Origin: Hassallia sp050875635
GTDB taxonomy: Bacteria; Cyanobacteriota; Cyanobacteriia; Cyanobacteriales; Nostocaceae
Assembly: GCF_050875635.1 (NCBI RefSeq)
Contig: NZ_JBPAOH010000026.1
Coordinates: forward strand, 8,264 to 72,263
DNA: 64,000 nucleotides
Reading direction: 5' to 3'
The translations under genes and the position numbers were made by a program. Below the pieces are notes generated by a model, which was not told the DNA's origin, did not search any database, and was given only the letters and a program-made list of their open reading frames with translations. Of this stretch, positions 9,790 to 17,961 are shown one piece after another (position 1 is the first letter of the stretch; each line of letters starts with the position of its first letter).

Positions 9790-10804
9790 AGAAAATCATA
9801 AAACCAAGTACAAAGATGTTGACAGTAAGCGGTATTTAGCTGAAATTCGCTCCTTATACGATGATTGGCACAAGCAAAATACAAATTTAATCGGTCCCGG
9901 TGTAACGCCATCTGAGAGTGATATAGAAACTGTTAGACAGCGTGTAGCTCTTTTTGAAGAATATAAAAATTTTATCGACAAACAGCACTATGCTGAAAAA
10001 TTTGACTCTAGATCGAATTTACATTCCAGTGCTTTAGAAGAGTTTTTATATTATTTATTTAAGGATATAGTTAGTGATTTTGGAGAGCGTGCGTTAATAG
10101 GAAAATCTCATACATTCAAGGATATTTTCTTCGCAGCTCCCAGTTATGCAAAAATGTTAGAGACACCTTATGCAAGAATTGAAAAAAAGGATCATGATTT
10201 TGTTATAGGAGTCACGGTTTTAGCCTCTTTGCAGACGAGTAAATCTGGTTTATCAAGAATACAAGATGATTTAGATTCGCAGAAACAGACCGAAGTCGTA
10301 AATGATCCAGTAGAAAAAGCTTCGGAGATTCTCAAAGAATTAGACCAAAACCAAGATAAGACAATAGAGAGCATTTTAGTACCTGCTGAAAGCTTATCGG
10401 CGTTTAGTGAAACTTTAAATGCAGGTGATTCAGAAGAGCATTTCTTTGATATTCCTGTCGTGGCGATAGAATGCAAAACTTATCTTGATAAGACAATGTT
10501 AGAAGGTTCATCTAGAGCTGCTGAAGAAGTCAAGGCTTGAAACCCAAACGGATTATATATTGTGGTGATGGAGTGGCTCAAGCTTTCGGATGCAGTCAAT
10601 TTACGAAAGTACAAGGTAGATCAAATTTATGTCTTACGAAAACAAAAAAATACTGACAGAGAATATAGATACCTTGATAAGTATATTAAAAATCCAATTG
10701 ATCCTAATGTAGTGTGGCATTTGTTTTCTACTGTGCGGACACATTTAACCACAGATTGGGCAGGTGGGGTAGAGCAAGGACTTCAACGTGGTTGGCTAAT
10801 TTAA
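9758..10804 (+). pseudogene. Bpu10I-like type II restriction endonuclease, interrupted by an in-frame TGA
   Basis: The frame reads 260 codons (M-L-V-H-G-A-N-L-R), meets TGA at 10,538-10,540, then continues in the same frame for 87 codons to a TAA at 10,804. The joined 348-codon product looks like a Bpu10I-family nuclease: an acidic segment KKDHDFVIG, then the PD-(D/E)xK-type half IECKTYLDKTML (about residue 240), and after the stop NPNGLYIVVMEWLKL, KVDQIYVLRKQK and a WHLF segment. The stop falls just after AAEEVKA; a CGA-to-TGA change would explain it. The ECK core lies before the stop, but the beta-strand region after it is lost. Family assignment is from memory of the family; the in-frame split is read directly. 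It overlaps the methyltransferase gene by 32 bp. Confidence 0.75.
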
Positions 10805-10829
10805 TAGCCTCGTTATTTGCAATAAATTT

Positions 10830-12071
10830 CTAAACCAACAGATAAACCAAAACTAAAGTACATACAGTTAACGGTGCCCCAAAGCGCAAATGCTCCCAAA
10901 AAGTCAGCTTGTAACCTAACTCGTTTGCAGCTTCTGCGACTATTAAGTTAGCAACGGAACCAAATAAAGTTAGATTACCAGCTAAAGTTGATCCGGCTGC
11001 TAGTAACAGCCAGGAATGTGTATCATGTTTAGGAATTAATGGTTGCAGTAAAAGTACCGCTGGAACATTAGAAATTAAATTAGACAAGATAGCTGTCACC
11101 CCCAATAAACTAGCAGCAGAGTTAATTGCATGAGTGAATGGCTGCAATAAATTTAACTTTTGCGTCACTCTTGTCAAGATAAAGAGTCCAGAAAACATTA
11201 CCAACAGATTCCAATCCACTTTTTTGAGGATGCGCTGTGGCTTGACTCGGCGAGTGATTAGCAATAAACTAGCAGCAACTAAGGCAGATTCTGTTAGAGG
11301 TAAGCCGGCAACAAAAGCAATGAGTAAGCCGGTGGTGATGATTAAAGTTTTTTGATATAGCGGTTTGAAAATACGTGTTTTTGTGGTATTCAAATTATCG
11401 CACGCTTGAAGCGATACCTGCGGCACACTCCGTGAACGCACTTCTGGATAAAGCAACCACAGCAATTCTATCTGAATTATCAAGCCAATCACGGCAACTG
11501 GAATTAATGCCCGTAAAAACTCTAAATAGCCAATACCGGAAAACGAGCCAATCAATATATTTTGTGGATTTCCGCTCAAAGTTGCCACCGAGCCAATATT
11601 AGTTGCTCCCGCAACAGCTAGTAAATAAGGAATCGGATTTAAACCCAAAGCTTGAGTCAAGCTTAATGTTAATGGTGTAAAAATCAGCGCTATCGTGTCA
11701 TTGAGAAAAATCGCGGAGAGGATACCACTGCCAAAAGTTAAGGCTATTAATATACCTAGAGGACTGCGGGTAAAACTCAACAACACCGACAGTGCCTGGG
11801 GAAAAAATCCTGCATAGGCTAAATTAGCGTTGACTACCATCATGCTCAAAAGAAACACGATGGTTTTCGCATCAATTGCTTCCCACGCTTCGTGTAAAGT
11901 CACCACACCCAAAGCAATTAGAAAGGCAGATCCAACTAAAGCGATCGTCGCACGGTTCATCCGTAACCCAGGTAGGCTACCCAACGCTAACCCTAAGTAA
12001 GTCAACCCTAATACGCTATAAATTCCATATTTAAGGACAATCACTTTTTTACCGAAGACTGGGAACAACAA
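10830..12071 (-). CDS. ArsB/NhaD-superfamily ion transporter (SLC13-like permease)
   Basis: Inner-membrane permease of 413 residues with about 10-12 hydrophobic segments. Family hallmarks are the duplicated re-entrant motifs FLNDTIALIFTPL (about 122-134) and GATNIGSVATLSGNPQNILIG (about 154-174), and in the second half NLISNVPAVLLL and AAGSTLAGNLTLFGSVANLIV. Substrate cannot be decided: members move arsenite, Na+/H+, or dicarboxylates/sulfate. It is convergent with the broken nuclease gene, and no ars operon genes flank it, so arsenite is not favoured. The first residues are weakly supported; an internal start near MNRATIALVG would remove only part of the first segments. Confidence 0.8.
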   Translation of the reverse strand: MLFPVFGKKVIVLKYGIYSVLGLTYLGLALGSLPGLRMNRATIALVGSAFLIALGVVTLHEAWEAIDAKTIVFLLSMMVVNANLAYAGFFPQALSVLLSFTRSPLGILIALTFGSGILSAIFLNDTIALIFTPLTLSLTQALGLNPIPYLLAVAGATNIGSVATLSGNPQNILIGSFSGIGYLEFLRALIPVAVIGLIIQIELLWLLYPEVRSRSVPQVSLQACDNLNTTKTRIFKPLYQKTLIITTGLLIAFVAGLPLTESALVAASLLLITRRVKPQRILKKVDWNLLVMFSGLFILTRVTQKLNLLQPFTHAINSAASLLGVTAILSNLISNVPAVLLLQPLIPKHDTHSWLLLAAGSTLAGNLTLFGSVANLIVAEAANELGYKLTFWEHLRFGAPLTVCTLVLVYLLV

Positions 12072-12074
12072 ATT

Positions 12075-12350
12075 GGGAATTGGGGACTAGGGGATGGGGA
12101 CAAGGCAGACAAGGGGACAAGGGGACAAGGCAGACAAGGCAGACAAGGCAGACAAGGGGACAAGGGGAAAGAATTATTACCAATGACGCCAGGTGCACGG
12201 CTGCCGGGAAACCCTTGCGGCAGTCGCTCATGGGGGAAACCCCCAAGACCGCGCTGCCTTACCAACGCACTGGCTCCCCAATGCCCAATGCCCACGTTCC
12301 CACGTTCCCAATTCCCAATTCCCAATTCCCAATTCGCAAATTCCAGTAAA
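12075..12350. repeat. STRR palindromic block with GC-rich insert
   Basis: Left arm has GGGGACAA and GGCAGACAA repeats (period 8-9), then a core AAGAATTATTACCAATG (about 12,168-12,184), then a GC-rich palindrome with CGCTCATGGGGGAAACCCCC, then CCCAATG, CCCACGTT and CCCAATT repeats. The core is shared with the block near 27,522-27,540. It sits just upstream of the transporter gene. Confidence 0.7.
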
Positions 12351-12653
12351 AATACTGGCACAAACGACTTGCATTAAATTTTGTAAATGTTACAATAAAA
12401 CCTGTCTAAAGGCAGATGTCTTTATTAAAATTTAAACTGTGTCAAGTTATCAACAAGATAGGACTAGTACAGTTCCTATTTTTGGAAAAGTGCGGTTAAC
12501 TTGACGTAGTAACAAATAGATTCTGATTCAAGTAGCTACCTAAACATCAGAGTGTGTCTAAGTCAAAACACGATTTTCGTTTGAAAGTAATTTACACCTT
12601 GTAGAGAGTCATCGGACAGTTCTGTGACCCTCACAAACACAGAGGAGCGAACC
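12351..12653. other. Intergenic region upstream of the Mo-nitrogenase-like gene
   Basis: About 300 bp of AT-rich sequence with no supportable gene. It should carry the promoter of the downstream plus-strand gene, whose ribosome-binding site GAGGAG lies at about 12,640-12,647. Confidence 0.4.
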
Positions 12654-13031
12654 ATGAAGGTATTTCATAGTACCACGCCAAAGATTTTTTTAGCAAGCTG
12701 GGTATCGTTAAATCCCGCAAATGCATCTGACACTAACGTAACCGCGCTGTACAGTCGTTCCTCAGAGCCTGACCGTGACATTCTTCAACCACTGCGGCTG
12801 TGGATAGACAATATTAAAGTAAGCGATCGCACTTTTGCTCACCGCTTGTGCAAATTAATTCCGGCTCAATGTCCCTTTGAGCGCAATGTGAAATTATTCG
12901 GTAAAACCTTATTTCATATTCCACCGATGTGTAAGCTCAACCCCTTATATGAAGAAGTGGTTGGATTACGCTTCCGAGCGCTGTGCTATCTAGCCGATGA
13001 TTGCGGCGAGGATATATCACAGTACTGTTAA
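12654..13031 (+). CDS. Mo-dependent nitrogenase C-terminal-domain-like protein
   Basis: A 125-residue protein whose C-terminal half matches the small cyanobacterial family named after the Mo-dependent nitrogenase C-terminus: LQPLRLWIDNIKVSDRTFAHRLCKLIPAQCPFER, then KLFGKTLFHIPPMCKLNPLYEEVVGLRFRALCYLADDCGEDI. Four conserved cysteines fall in LCKLIPAQC, MCKLN and ALCYLADDC. The family is not a nitrogenase enzyme subunit and its role is unknown. The ATG at 12,654 is preceded by GAGGAGCGAACC, better than the upstream GTG at 12,624. A strong hairpin follows directly. The protein family is common in N2-fixing cyanobacteria, in line with a heterocystous host. Confidence 0.8.
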   Translation: MKVFHSTTPKIFLASWVSLNPANASDTNVTALYSRSSEPDRDILQPLRLWIDNIKVSDRTFAHRLCKLIPAQCPFERNVKLFGKTLFHIPPMCKLNPLYEEVVGLRFRALCYLADDCGEDISQYC

Positions 13032-13045
13032 TAATGAAAGGCGCG

Positions 13046-13094
13046 GTAGAGACGTTCCGGGGGCGGTAGAGACGTTCCGGTGGAACGTCTCTAC
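13046..13094. terminator. Hairpin from a dispersed GTAGAGACGTTCC repeat
   Basis: GTAGAGACGTTCC (13,066-13,078) pairs perfectly with GGAACGTCTCTAC (13,082-13,094) across a 3-base loop and is followed on the plus strand by TATTTTTTT. An extra left arm copy lies at about 13,046-13,058. It can terminate the plus-strand gene and overlaps the stop codon of the convergent gene. Another degenerate copy lies at 24,413-24,432, so this is also a dispersed repeat. Confidence 0.7.
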
Positions 13095-14998
13095 TATTTT
13101 TTTCGCCATTTTTGAATCGCTGTTTGAGCTTCTTCGTAAGGAGCTGTTACCTCTGGAACTAAAGTAGCGGTTTCAATTGCGGCTTTGAATTCGCCTCTAG
13201 CGGCACGCTTTTTGGCGAGAGATAAAATTATTTGACTCCATTTATTCATCGATTTTTGCGCTTCATCGAAGCCGGGTTGACCGGGTGATACTTTCTTCGC
13301 TACTTCGATCGCCCGATTGTAGGTAGATGCTTGTCCGGGTTGAATTAAGCCGTTAGCTGCGTCTAAAACGGTGCTATTACTAACATACTGCTTTGCTTCT
13401 AACCGCCACTGAGTAATTGCAGCTTGAGCTTTGGGATAATTTGGCTCGCTTTTGGTGATTAATGCAGCAGCGGCGATCGCACTGCTATATTGTTTTTGCT
13501 TGGCTCGACCCTCCGCTAAATCTAAAATCATCTGACTCCAAATCTTAATATTCTCCTGAGCTTGATCGTAAAGCGGTTCGCCAGCTTTGATTTTCCGAGC
13601 AGTAAGAATCGCCATTCTTAAGTCGCTAGCTTGAGTTTGTCTGAGCGACTTTTTCGCCAAATCTAATACAGCTTGGTTTCGCTGTTGCGACTTGGAAATG
13701 AAAGCTGTTTGCGAGTTTGGTTGATTTTTTGGTGTAACTGGTGCGGTTGTTTCGGAAATAGAGCGGACAGTTGGTGTTTTGACCACATTTATGTCACTCT
13801 TGGCAGTATTAGATGCTTTTGGCAATATTTCCGCAAATCTAAATCCTGTCTTATTGCGGACACAAATTAGCACGATTGAAGTTAGTACCATTGTGGTGCC
13901 GACACCCCACAATACAAGCTGTTTCCACAATCGAGCATATCTCCTTCTTTTTTGGGGAAAGTTCGTTGTGTGAGAAGCAGATAATTGAGAGACGTAGGGT
14001 TCAGGTGAAGGGATGAATCTTCTACCTGTAGTTGTCTGTTTTGAATCCTGGGTAGAAATATCCTCTGACGTTGCTTGACCTCCTCCAAAGCTGCGTGATA
14101 TAGAACTTATAGTTGGGGCTTCTCCCCAGGTTAGTGGCTCAAGTGGAACTTGTTGTAATTGAGCCGAATCTCTGAAAGAATTTTCTTGGAGCGAGGGAGC
14201 TGAAACTGCAACAGCAAAGATTTCTTCTGTAGGAAAAATTGAGGCTTCGTCACTGTCGCTTGTCTGAGCTTGGTAAGGTAAGATTTGTTGCGGTTTTGAT
14301 GGAATAATCACAACAGGATTTTGTGTCGGACGCCAGTAGTGTTGAGAAAATTCTGGCGTGCGGAGGCTCAAATAATTTTTTAACTCTGTTAAGCTGCTAC
14401 CATGACCGGAATGCAAAGCTGCTAACAACGCTTCGGTAAAGATTCCGTGACCGAGTTCGTTACTTTCGTAAGAGAATTGTTCGCTTTGACAAGAAAGAAT
14501 TGTGGCAATTTGTAGTTCTTGCGCTAGGTCTAAAGTTTCTTTCCCAACAAGAGTATTTCCTTGAGCGCCAAAAGTGCGGTTGATATCGAATACTAGGACA
14601 ACATTCAAGTTCGCAAATTGCAAACTTTGCATCAGCGATCGCACTTGTATCCCAGTATGAAGCACCTCAGCCGGATTTCCTTCTTGTGGCATTAAATAAT
14701 CGTTGCCGTTGTAATTAACTCCGTAACCGCTAAAGAACAACCATACATAATCTTGCGGTTGCCAAAAATTGGCTACCAAATCCTCAAGCAAAACGAGAAT
14801 ATTTTCTTTGCTGGGATAGGTCGATCTATTGCCAATAGGTGGCGAAGTATCTGTCATCAACAGACACTGTTGCGACGAAAAACCCGCTTGTGTAACGAAA
14901 AAATCTAAGACTGCCTCAGCATCTGCTTGAGCGCAACCTAAAGGCTGAAAGAATTGATATTGATTGATGCCTATAGCGATCGCCCAATGATTTGCCAT
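13094..14998 (-). CDS. Caspase-like (C14) pseudo-orthocaspase with transmembrane segment and C-terminal repeats
   Basis: The 634-residue protein begins with a caspase p20-like domain (about 1-235): AIAIGINQYQFFQPL, VWLFFSGYGVNYNGNDYL and NVVLVFDINRTFG. In active members the second motif is FSGHG and the third is D-x-C-R; here the catalytic histidine is Tyr92 and the cysteine is Asn140. This matches the tyrosine-asparagine pseudo-orthocaspases known from cyanobacteria, so peptidase activity is not expected. A linker, a basic RRRYARLWKQ and one membrane segment (about 361-380) follow. The C-terminal 210 residues hold several ~60-residue helical repeats with a pattern of LA...AI..A..I, Y..A and a terminal W; the same repeats dominate the protein at 55,470-57,506. 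Role unknown; possibly a scaffold. Confidence 0.82.
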   Translation of the reverse strand: MANHWAIAIGINQYQFFQPLGCAQADAEAVLDFFVTQAGFSSQQCLLMTDTSPPIGNRSTYPSKENILVLLEDLVANFWQPQDYVWLFFSGYGVNYNGNDYLMPQEGNPAEVLHTGIQVRSLMQSLQFANLNVVLVFDINRTFGAQGNTLVGKETLDLAQELQIATILSCQSEQFSYESNELGHGIFTEALLAALHSGHGSSLTELKNYLSLRTPEFSQHYWRPTQNPVVIIPSKPQQILPYQAQTSDSDEASIFPTEEIFAVAVSAPSLQENSFRDSAQLQQVPLEPLTWGEAPTISSISRSFGGGQATSEDISTQDSKQTTTGRRFIPSPEPYVSQLSASHTTNFPQKRRRYARLWKQLVLWGVGTTMVLTSIVLICVRNKTGFRFAEILPKASNTAKSDINVVKTPTVRSISETTAPVTPKNQPNSQTAFISKSQQRNQAVLDLAKKSLRQTQASDLRMAILTARKIKAGEPLYDQAQENIKIWSQMILDLAEGRAKQKQYSSAIAAAALITKSEPNYPKAQAAITQWRLEAKQYVSNSTVLDAANGLIQPGQASTYNRAIEVAKKVSPGQPGFDEAQKSMNKWSQIILSLAKKRAARGEFKAAIETATLVPEVTAPYEEAQTAIQKWRKK

Positions 14999-15194
14999 CG
15001 CGCTTTTTCTACTTATTGTTTACTTGCATAAAATTGCGGTTGGCTTTGCTGAAAAAACAAGGCTAACCTATGTCATATACTTCAGGTGATTCTGAATGAG
15101 TCTTCCGAGCAAGTGTAATTTTTCTTACATGAATTTCATTAAAAATACTTTCGCTGATTTCAAATTACAAATCATCAGTAAGGAGCATAAAGTT

Positions 15195-15791
15195 ATGAGC
15201 AGAAGTGTTGCTCACCAACTATCATCCATCATTCCCTTTCCAGTTATTAGCCAAATTGCCAAACAAATCCGGATAGTTCCTTTAATTGTTTTGCTTGGTA
15301 CTGCAATTCCGGTTTGGGTTGTGTGTGAAGCGATCGCGCCGCAGAGTGTGCAAGCTTATACCGCCAGAGTTGACTTAGCGATTGATGCCTTACCAGAGGA
15401 AAACTACGAAACCATCATCATAAGGGCGGAAGCGGCAGCTAGGGCAGCGGCTCAACGCAGCTTTGACCAAGATATTTTAGTTACAGACGTTTCCGTAGTT
15501 GTATCCGCGCAAAATTATGGGGCGATCGCTCCAGTTTTGACATTAGAAGTTAGTCGTCCGCAATGGCGAAATCGCCCCGATCCGCAAGTTTGGGCAACTT
15601 ACTTTAAAACTGCGCGATCGCTTTTATTTTTTGGACGAGATTCCACAACCACAAATTCTCCTCCAGCAGTTCCTCCTAGCGCCACACCAGCCCCACAACC
15701 ACCTGCAACCCCCGATTTGAACAAAACCCCACAACCTACCAATATTCCCTTAGTTCCACCTCCTCTAGCGAACCCGGAACCGAAGCGTTGA
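15195..15791 (+). CDS. Conserved cyanobacterial exported/membrane-anchored protein, function unknown
   Basis: A 198-residue protein with one strong N-terminal hydrophobic stretch (PLIVLLGTAIPVWVVCEAIA), a folded middle part (YTARVDLAIDALPEENYETIIIRAEAAARAAAQRSF) and a Pro-rich low-complexity tail. The reading frame opens at 15,096, but the ATG at 15,195 has AGGAG nine bases upstream, so that start is chosen. Probably periplasmic with an anchor. It is divergent from the pseudo-orthocaspase gene and convergent with the zinc-binding lipoprotein gene. I do not recognise a characterised family. Confidence 0.7.
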   Translation: MSRSVAHQLSSIIPFPVISQIAKQIRIVPLIVLLGTAIPVWVVCEAIAPQSVQAYTARVDLAIDALPEENYETIIIRAEAAARAAAQRSFDQDILVTDVSVVVSAQNYGAIAPVLTLEVSRPQWRNRPDPQVWATYFKTARSLLFFGRDSTTTNSPPAVPPSATPAPQPPATPDLNKTPQPTNIPLVPPPLANPEPKR

Positions 15792-15796
15792 CATGG

Positions 15797-15946
15797 AGGA
15801 GTGGGGGAGTGGGGGAGTGGGGGAGTGGGGGAGTGGGGGAGTGGAGACAAGGGGACAAGGGAGACAAGGGAGACAAGGAGAATTTTTGAATAATACTCCC
15901 CAAGTTGTCCCCCTCCCCCCCTCCCCCCCTCTCCCCATTCCCCATT
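15797..15946. repeat. STRR palindrome between convergent genes
   Basis: GGGGGAGT repeats (period 8) and GACAAGG(G/A) repeats, the core GAGAATTTTTGAATAATACTC, then complementary CCCCTCCCCCC runs. The core is the exact inverse of that in the block at 1797-2008. It separates two convergent genes and may act as a bidirectional terminator. Confidence 0.75.
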
Positions 15947-16925
15947 ACCTAGCTTTCGGTACAAATATCAAGTAAGTACCTCCCAATCCTTCAACAATTG
16001 TGCGGGTATTTGCCGTCATCATTTTCTGGTAGGTTTCCCCTTCGCTTCCTGGTTCACCCAAACTATCGGTAAAAAGTTCCCTTTGGGAAACTTTGACTCT
16101 CGCTTGTCTTGCTACAGACTCTATTAAGTTGGGGTTAATTGTCGTTTCGGCAAAAATTGTCGGCACTCTCGCTTGCTTGATATTATTCACTAAGCTTTTG
16201 ACTCGTGCATCTGTTGGTTTTCCTTCGGTGCTGATGCCTGACAAAGTGCCTTTTAATGAAAGACCGTAAGCAGAAGCATAATAACCCATTGCATTATGGA
16301 TGGTAACTAATTCGCGTTGATTGGCAGGAATAGTTGTAATTGTTGACTTAACCCAACTATCGAGCTGAGTTAGCTCACTTTTGATTTGTCGCGAATTACT
16401 GCTATAAAGCGCTGCATTTTCTGGTGAGACTTTTTCTAGGTTGCGGCTGATGACGTCCACCATTGCGATCGCATTTTTGACATTATGCCAAACATGAGGA
16501 TCGTTTACCTTTTTACCTTGCTGAAACTGTTGCGGTTTGGGAACCGCAACTTGACCGACTGCAATTTTCGGTGTACGGTTTTTACTAGCTTTAATCAATC
16601 TAATCAAACTCGGTTCCAGATTGTAACCGTTGTATAAAATAAGCACTGCCGTCTGCATCGCTTCCCGGTCTTCCTGCTTAGGTTGATAAACGTGCGGATC
16701 TGCTCCTGGGGGAATCAAGCAGGTAAGATTAACTGAGTTTCCCGCTACTTGTCTAGTAAAATCACACAGTATGCTTGTAGTCGCTACTACTTGAGGCAAA
16801 TTATTATTTCTACTATCGGTTTGCGTGAAAGCGGTGTTTGTATTTTGATTACACCCAACCAATCCAATCGCTAGAACAAGAAAAGCTATTCGCAAGGAAT
16901 TAGTTGATGGTATTGGTTTTGACAT
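15945..16925 (-). CDS. znuA: Zinc-type metal ABC transporter substrate-binding lipoprotein
   Basis: Periplasmic cluster A-I solute-binding protein that captures a divalent metal for an ABC importer. The 326-residue protein has a lipoprotein signal peptide with lipobox LVGC (Cys25). Likely metal ligands are His78 (GADPHVY), His144 (NDPHVWH), His210 (TIHNAMGYY) and an acidic residue late in the chain (near LFTDSLG). A third histidine, rather than glutamate, favours the zinc (ZnuA/TroA) over the manganese type. The His-rich loop of many ZnuA proteins is missing. A near-palindromic 7-1-7 site upstream (16,953-16,967) resembles a Zur box. No permease or ATPase gene is adjacent, so it must work with components encoded elsewhere. 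Symbol is by family, not proven. Confidence 0.85.
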   Translation of the reverse strand: MSKPIPSTNSLRIAFLVLAIGLVGCNQNTNTAFTQTDSRNNNLPQVVATTSILCDFTRQVAGNSVNLTCLIPPGADPHVYQPKQEDREAMQTAVLILYNGYNLEPSLIRLIKASKNRTPKIAVGQVAVPKPQQFQQGKKVNDPHVWHNVKNAIAMVDVISRNLEKVSPENAALYSSNSRQIKSELTQLDSWVKSTITTIPANQRELVTIHNAMGYYASAYGLSLKGTLSGISTEGKPTDARVKSLVNNIKQARVPTIFAETTINPNLIESVARQARVKVSQRELFTDSLGEPGSEGETYQKMMTANTRTIVEGLGGTYLIFVPKAR

Positions 16926-16952
16926 CACTAACTCCTATCTGCGCTACAATAA

Positions 16953-16967
16953 CGATAATCTTTATCA
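16953..16967. promoter_or_regulatory. Candidate Zur box upstream of the zinc-binding lipoprotein gene
   Basis: CGATAATCTTTATCA forms a 7-1-7 inverted repeat (CGATAAT / TGATAAA on the other strand), close to the cyanobacterial Zur consensus TGATAATnATTATCA. It lies 28-42 bp upstream of the start codon, a good position for zinc-dependent repression. Confidence 0.55.
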
Positions 16968-17117
16968 TGAACGTGAAGTGAAATCCCAGCGTTTTTAAAA
17001 CTTGGTTGTCAAATACTGAAGCGTTAACGCACTCATACAAGTTGATTTGACAAACCAAGTCGGGCATCTGTTGGAAATTGTAGCAGCGACAGGACTTACC
17101 CAAGCAAAATAAATAAA

Positions 17118-17146
17118 TAGGGGTACAGCGCGACGTTGTACCCCTA
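17118..17146 (-). terminator. Rho-independent-type terminator after the CxCxxC protein gene
   Basis: GGGGTACA and TGTACCCC pair as a stem with a GCGCGACGT loop. In the minus direction the stem is followed by a T-rich stretch (CTATTTATTTATTTT). It lies 22 bp past the stop codon of the small gene ending at 17,168. Confidence 0.7.
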
Positions 17147-17167
17147 CTACTCATAACTTATAACTTT

Positions 17168-17434
17168 TTAAATGCCTGCAAATGGTAGCTTACCTTGCAG
17201 TAGCTGAGAATTAGCTTTAACGCAAGTAGGGCAATTACAACCAAGTTGATCTGTGATAGGATTAGATTCTTGAGTTAATGGTCTTACCGATTGGGAAATT
17301 GGTTGTGTAGAGACCAAAGTAACTTGAGCTTTAGCAGGTGCATTCACAATCGACGCTGCGGCAGGTAAGGCAAGCATGAATGCTGAAGCCACAACTACAG
17401 GAAAGGCAAGCAAAATAAGTTTTGCTATCTTCAT
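17168..17434 (-). CDS. Small exported protein with C-terminal GCxCxxC motif (paralogue 1)
   Basis: An 88-residue protein: Sec-type signal peptide (MKIAKLILLAFPVVVASAFM with a likely AAA-S cleavage near residue 28), a polar linker without predicted fold, and a compact C-terminal motif LGCNCPTCVKANSQLLQGKLP (Cys66, Cys68, Cys71). Two other genes in this window encode proteins of the same plan (17,527-17,826 and 25,804-26,169). The CxCxxC cluster plus export suggests metal binding or a redox role; this is inference. It lies between the paralogue upstream (92-bp gap) and the zinc-binding lipoprotein gene, all on the minus strand. The start at 17,434 fits the signal peptide better than the longer frame opening at 17,497. 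Confidence 0.7.
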   Translation of the reverse strand: MKIAKLILLAFPVVVASAFMLALPAAASIVNAPAKAQVTLVSTQPISQSVRPLTQESNPITDQLGCNCPTCVKANSQLLQGKLPFAGI

Positions 17435-17526
17435 AAATTTATAGATTACAGAGGGGGTTGCAGATACAGCATACCCCAATAAATTGTTTAGCATCAACTC
17501 AGAAGAGTGAACGTTAAGAATTTGGC

Positions 17527-17826
17527 TTATTGAGGCTGAGGTAGACTACCTTGTAGCATTATTTGACTAGCAGCGGCTTGACAGCTAGAACAGGCGCAAC
17601 CAAACATTTGAATGGCAACCTCTTTGATTTCACTAGATTGGATGGTTGGGAATTCGGTGTCTTTTTTAGCCGCAGGTGCATTCACTGTTTGTTCAATAGA
17701 TGGCTGCAACTTGGGAGTAGCTAAATCTTGAGGAGTTGCTTTTTTCGCAAAAGCTGGATTAACTGTTAGTAGGATTGCGCTAAAAAAGCTAGAAGAGCAA
17801 AGCAAAGTTAGTGCAAGTTTATTCAT
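17527..17826 (-). CDS. Small exported protein with C-terminal GCxCxxC motif (paralogue 2)
   Basis: A 99-residue protein with a signal peptide (MNKLALTLLCSSSFFSAILL, cleavage after PAFA), a linker rich in Ala, Pro, Lys and Gln, and the terminal motif MFGCACSSCQAAASQIMLQG (Cys77, Cys79, Cys82). It resembles the 25,804 paralogue most in its N-terminus (MNK..LTLLSS) and in the [IL]-[KQ]-[LM]-F-G-C-x-C core. The upstream region carries an imperfect Zur-like sequence. I know of no characterised function; binding of zinc or copper in the periplasm is a reasonable guess given its neighbours. Confidence 0.72.
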   Translation of the reverse strand: MNKLALTLLCSSSFFSAILLTVNPAFAKKATPQDLATPKLQPSIEQTVNAPAAKKDTEFPTIQSSEIKEVAIQMFGCACSSCQAAASQIMLQGSLPQPQ

Positions 17827-17878
17827 AACCGACATCAATCAATAGAACTGATTTTAAGCTGAGTATAAGTGATAGCGT

Positions 17879-17893
17879 TGATAATTACCATTA
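17879..17893. promoter_or_regulatory. Weak candidate Zur box
   Basis: TGATAATTACCATTA has one perfect consensus half (TGATAAT) and a degraded second half. It lies about 53-67 bp upstream of the CxCxxC paralogue 2 start. Reported only because several better sites are nearby. Confidence 0.3.
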
Positions 17894-17912
17894 AATTTCT
17901 CAGCTATAGTCC

Positions 17913-17939
17913 GTAGGGTGCGTTACTAACGCACCCTAC
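17913..17939. repeat. Perfect palindrome GTAGGGTGCGTTA / TAACGCACCCTAC
   Basis: Thirteen-base arms around a single C. It lies 22 bp past the WD40 stop codon in the minus direction only if read from the other side; it actually sits between the WD40 gene end (17,962) and the small-protein promoter. The same motif recurs at 29,160-29,192 and 32,519-32,596, so it is a dispersed repeat that may also end transcription of the WD40 gene. Confidence 0.65.
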
Positions 17940-17961
17940 ATATTTTCCCCTCTTCCTTTAT

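Noticed and set aside
10830..12071. Specific arsenite pump ArsB
   Set aside because: Only the superfamily is supported; no arsR, arsC or arsA genes flank it.
15599..15964. Minus-strand frame across the STRR at 15.8 kb
   Set aside because: Antisense to a supported gene and made of translated repeats.
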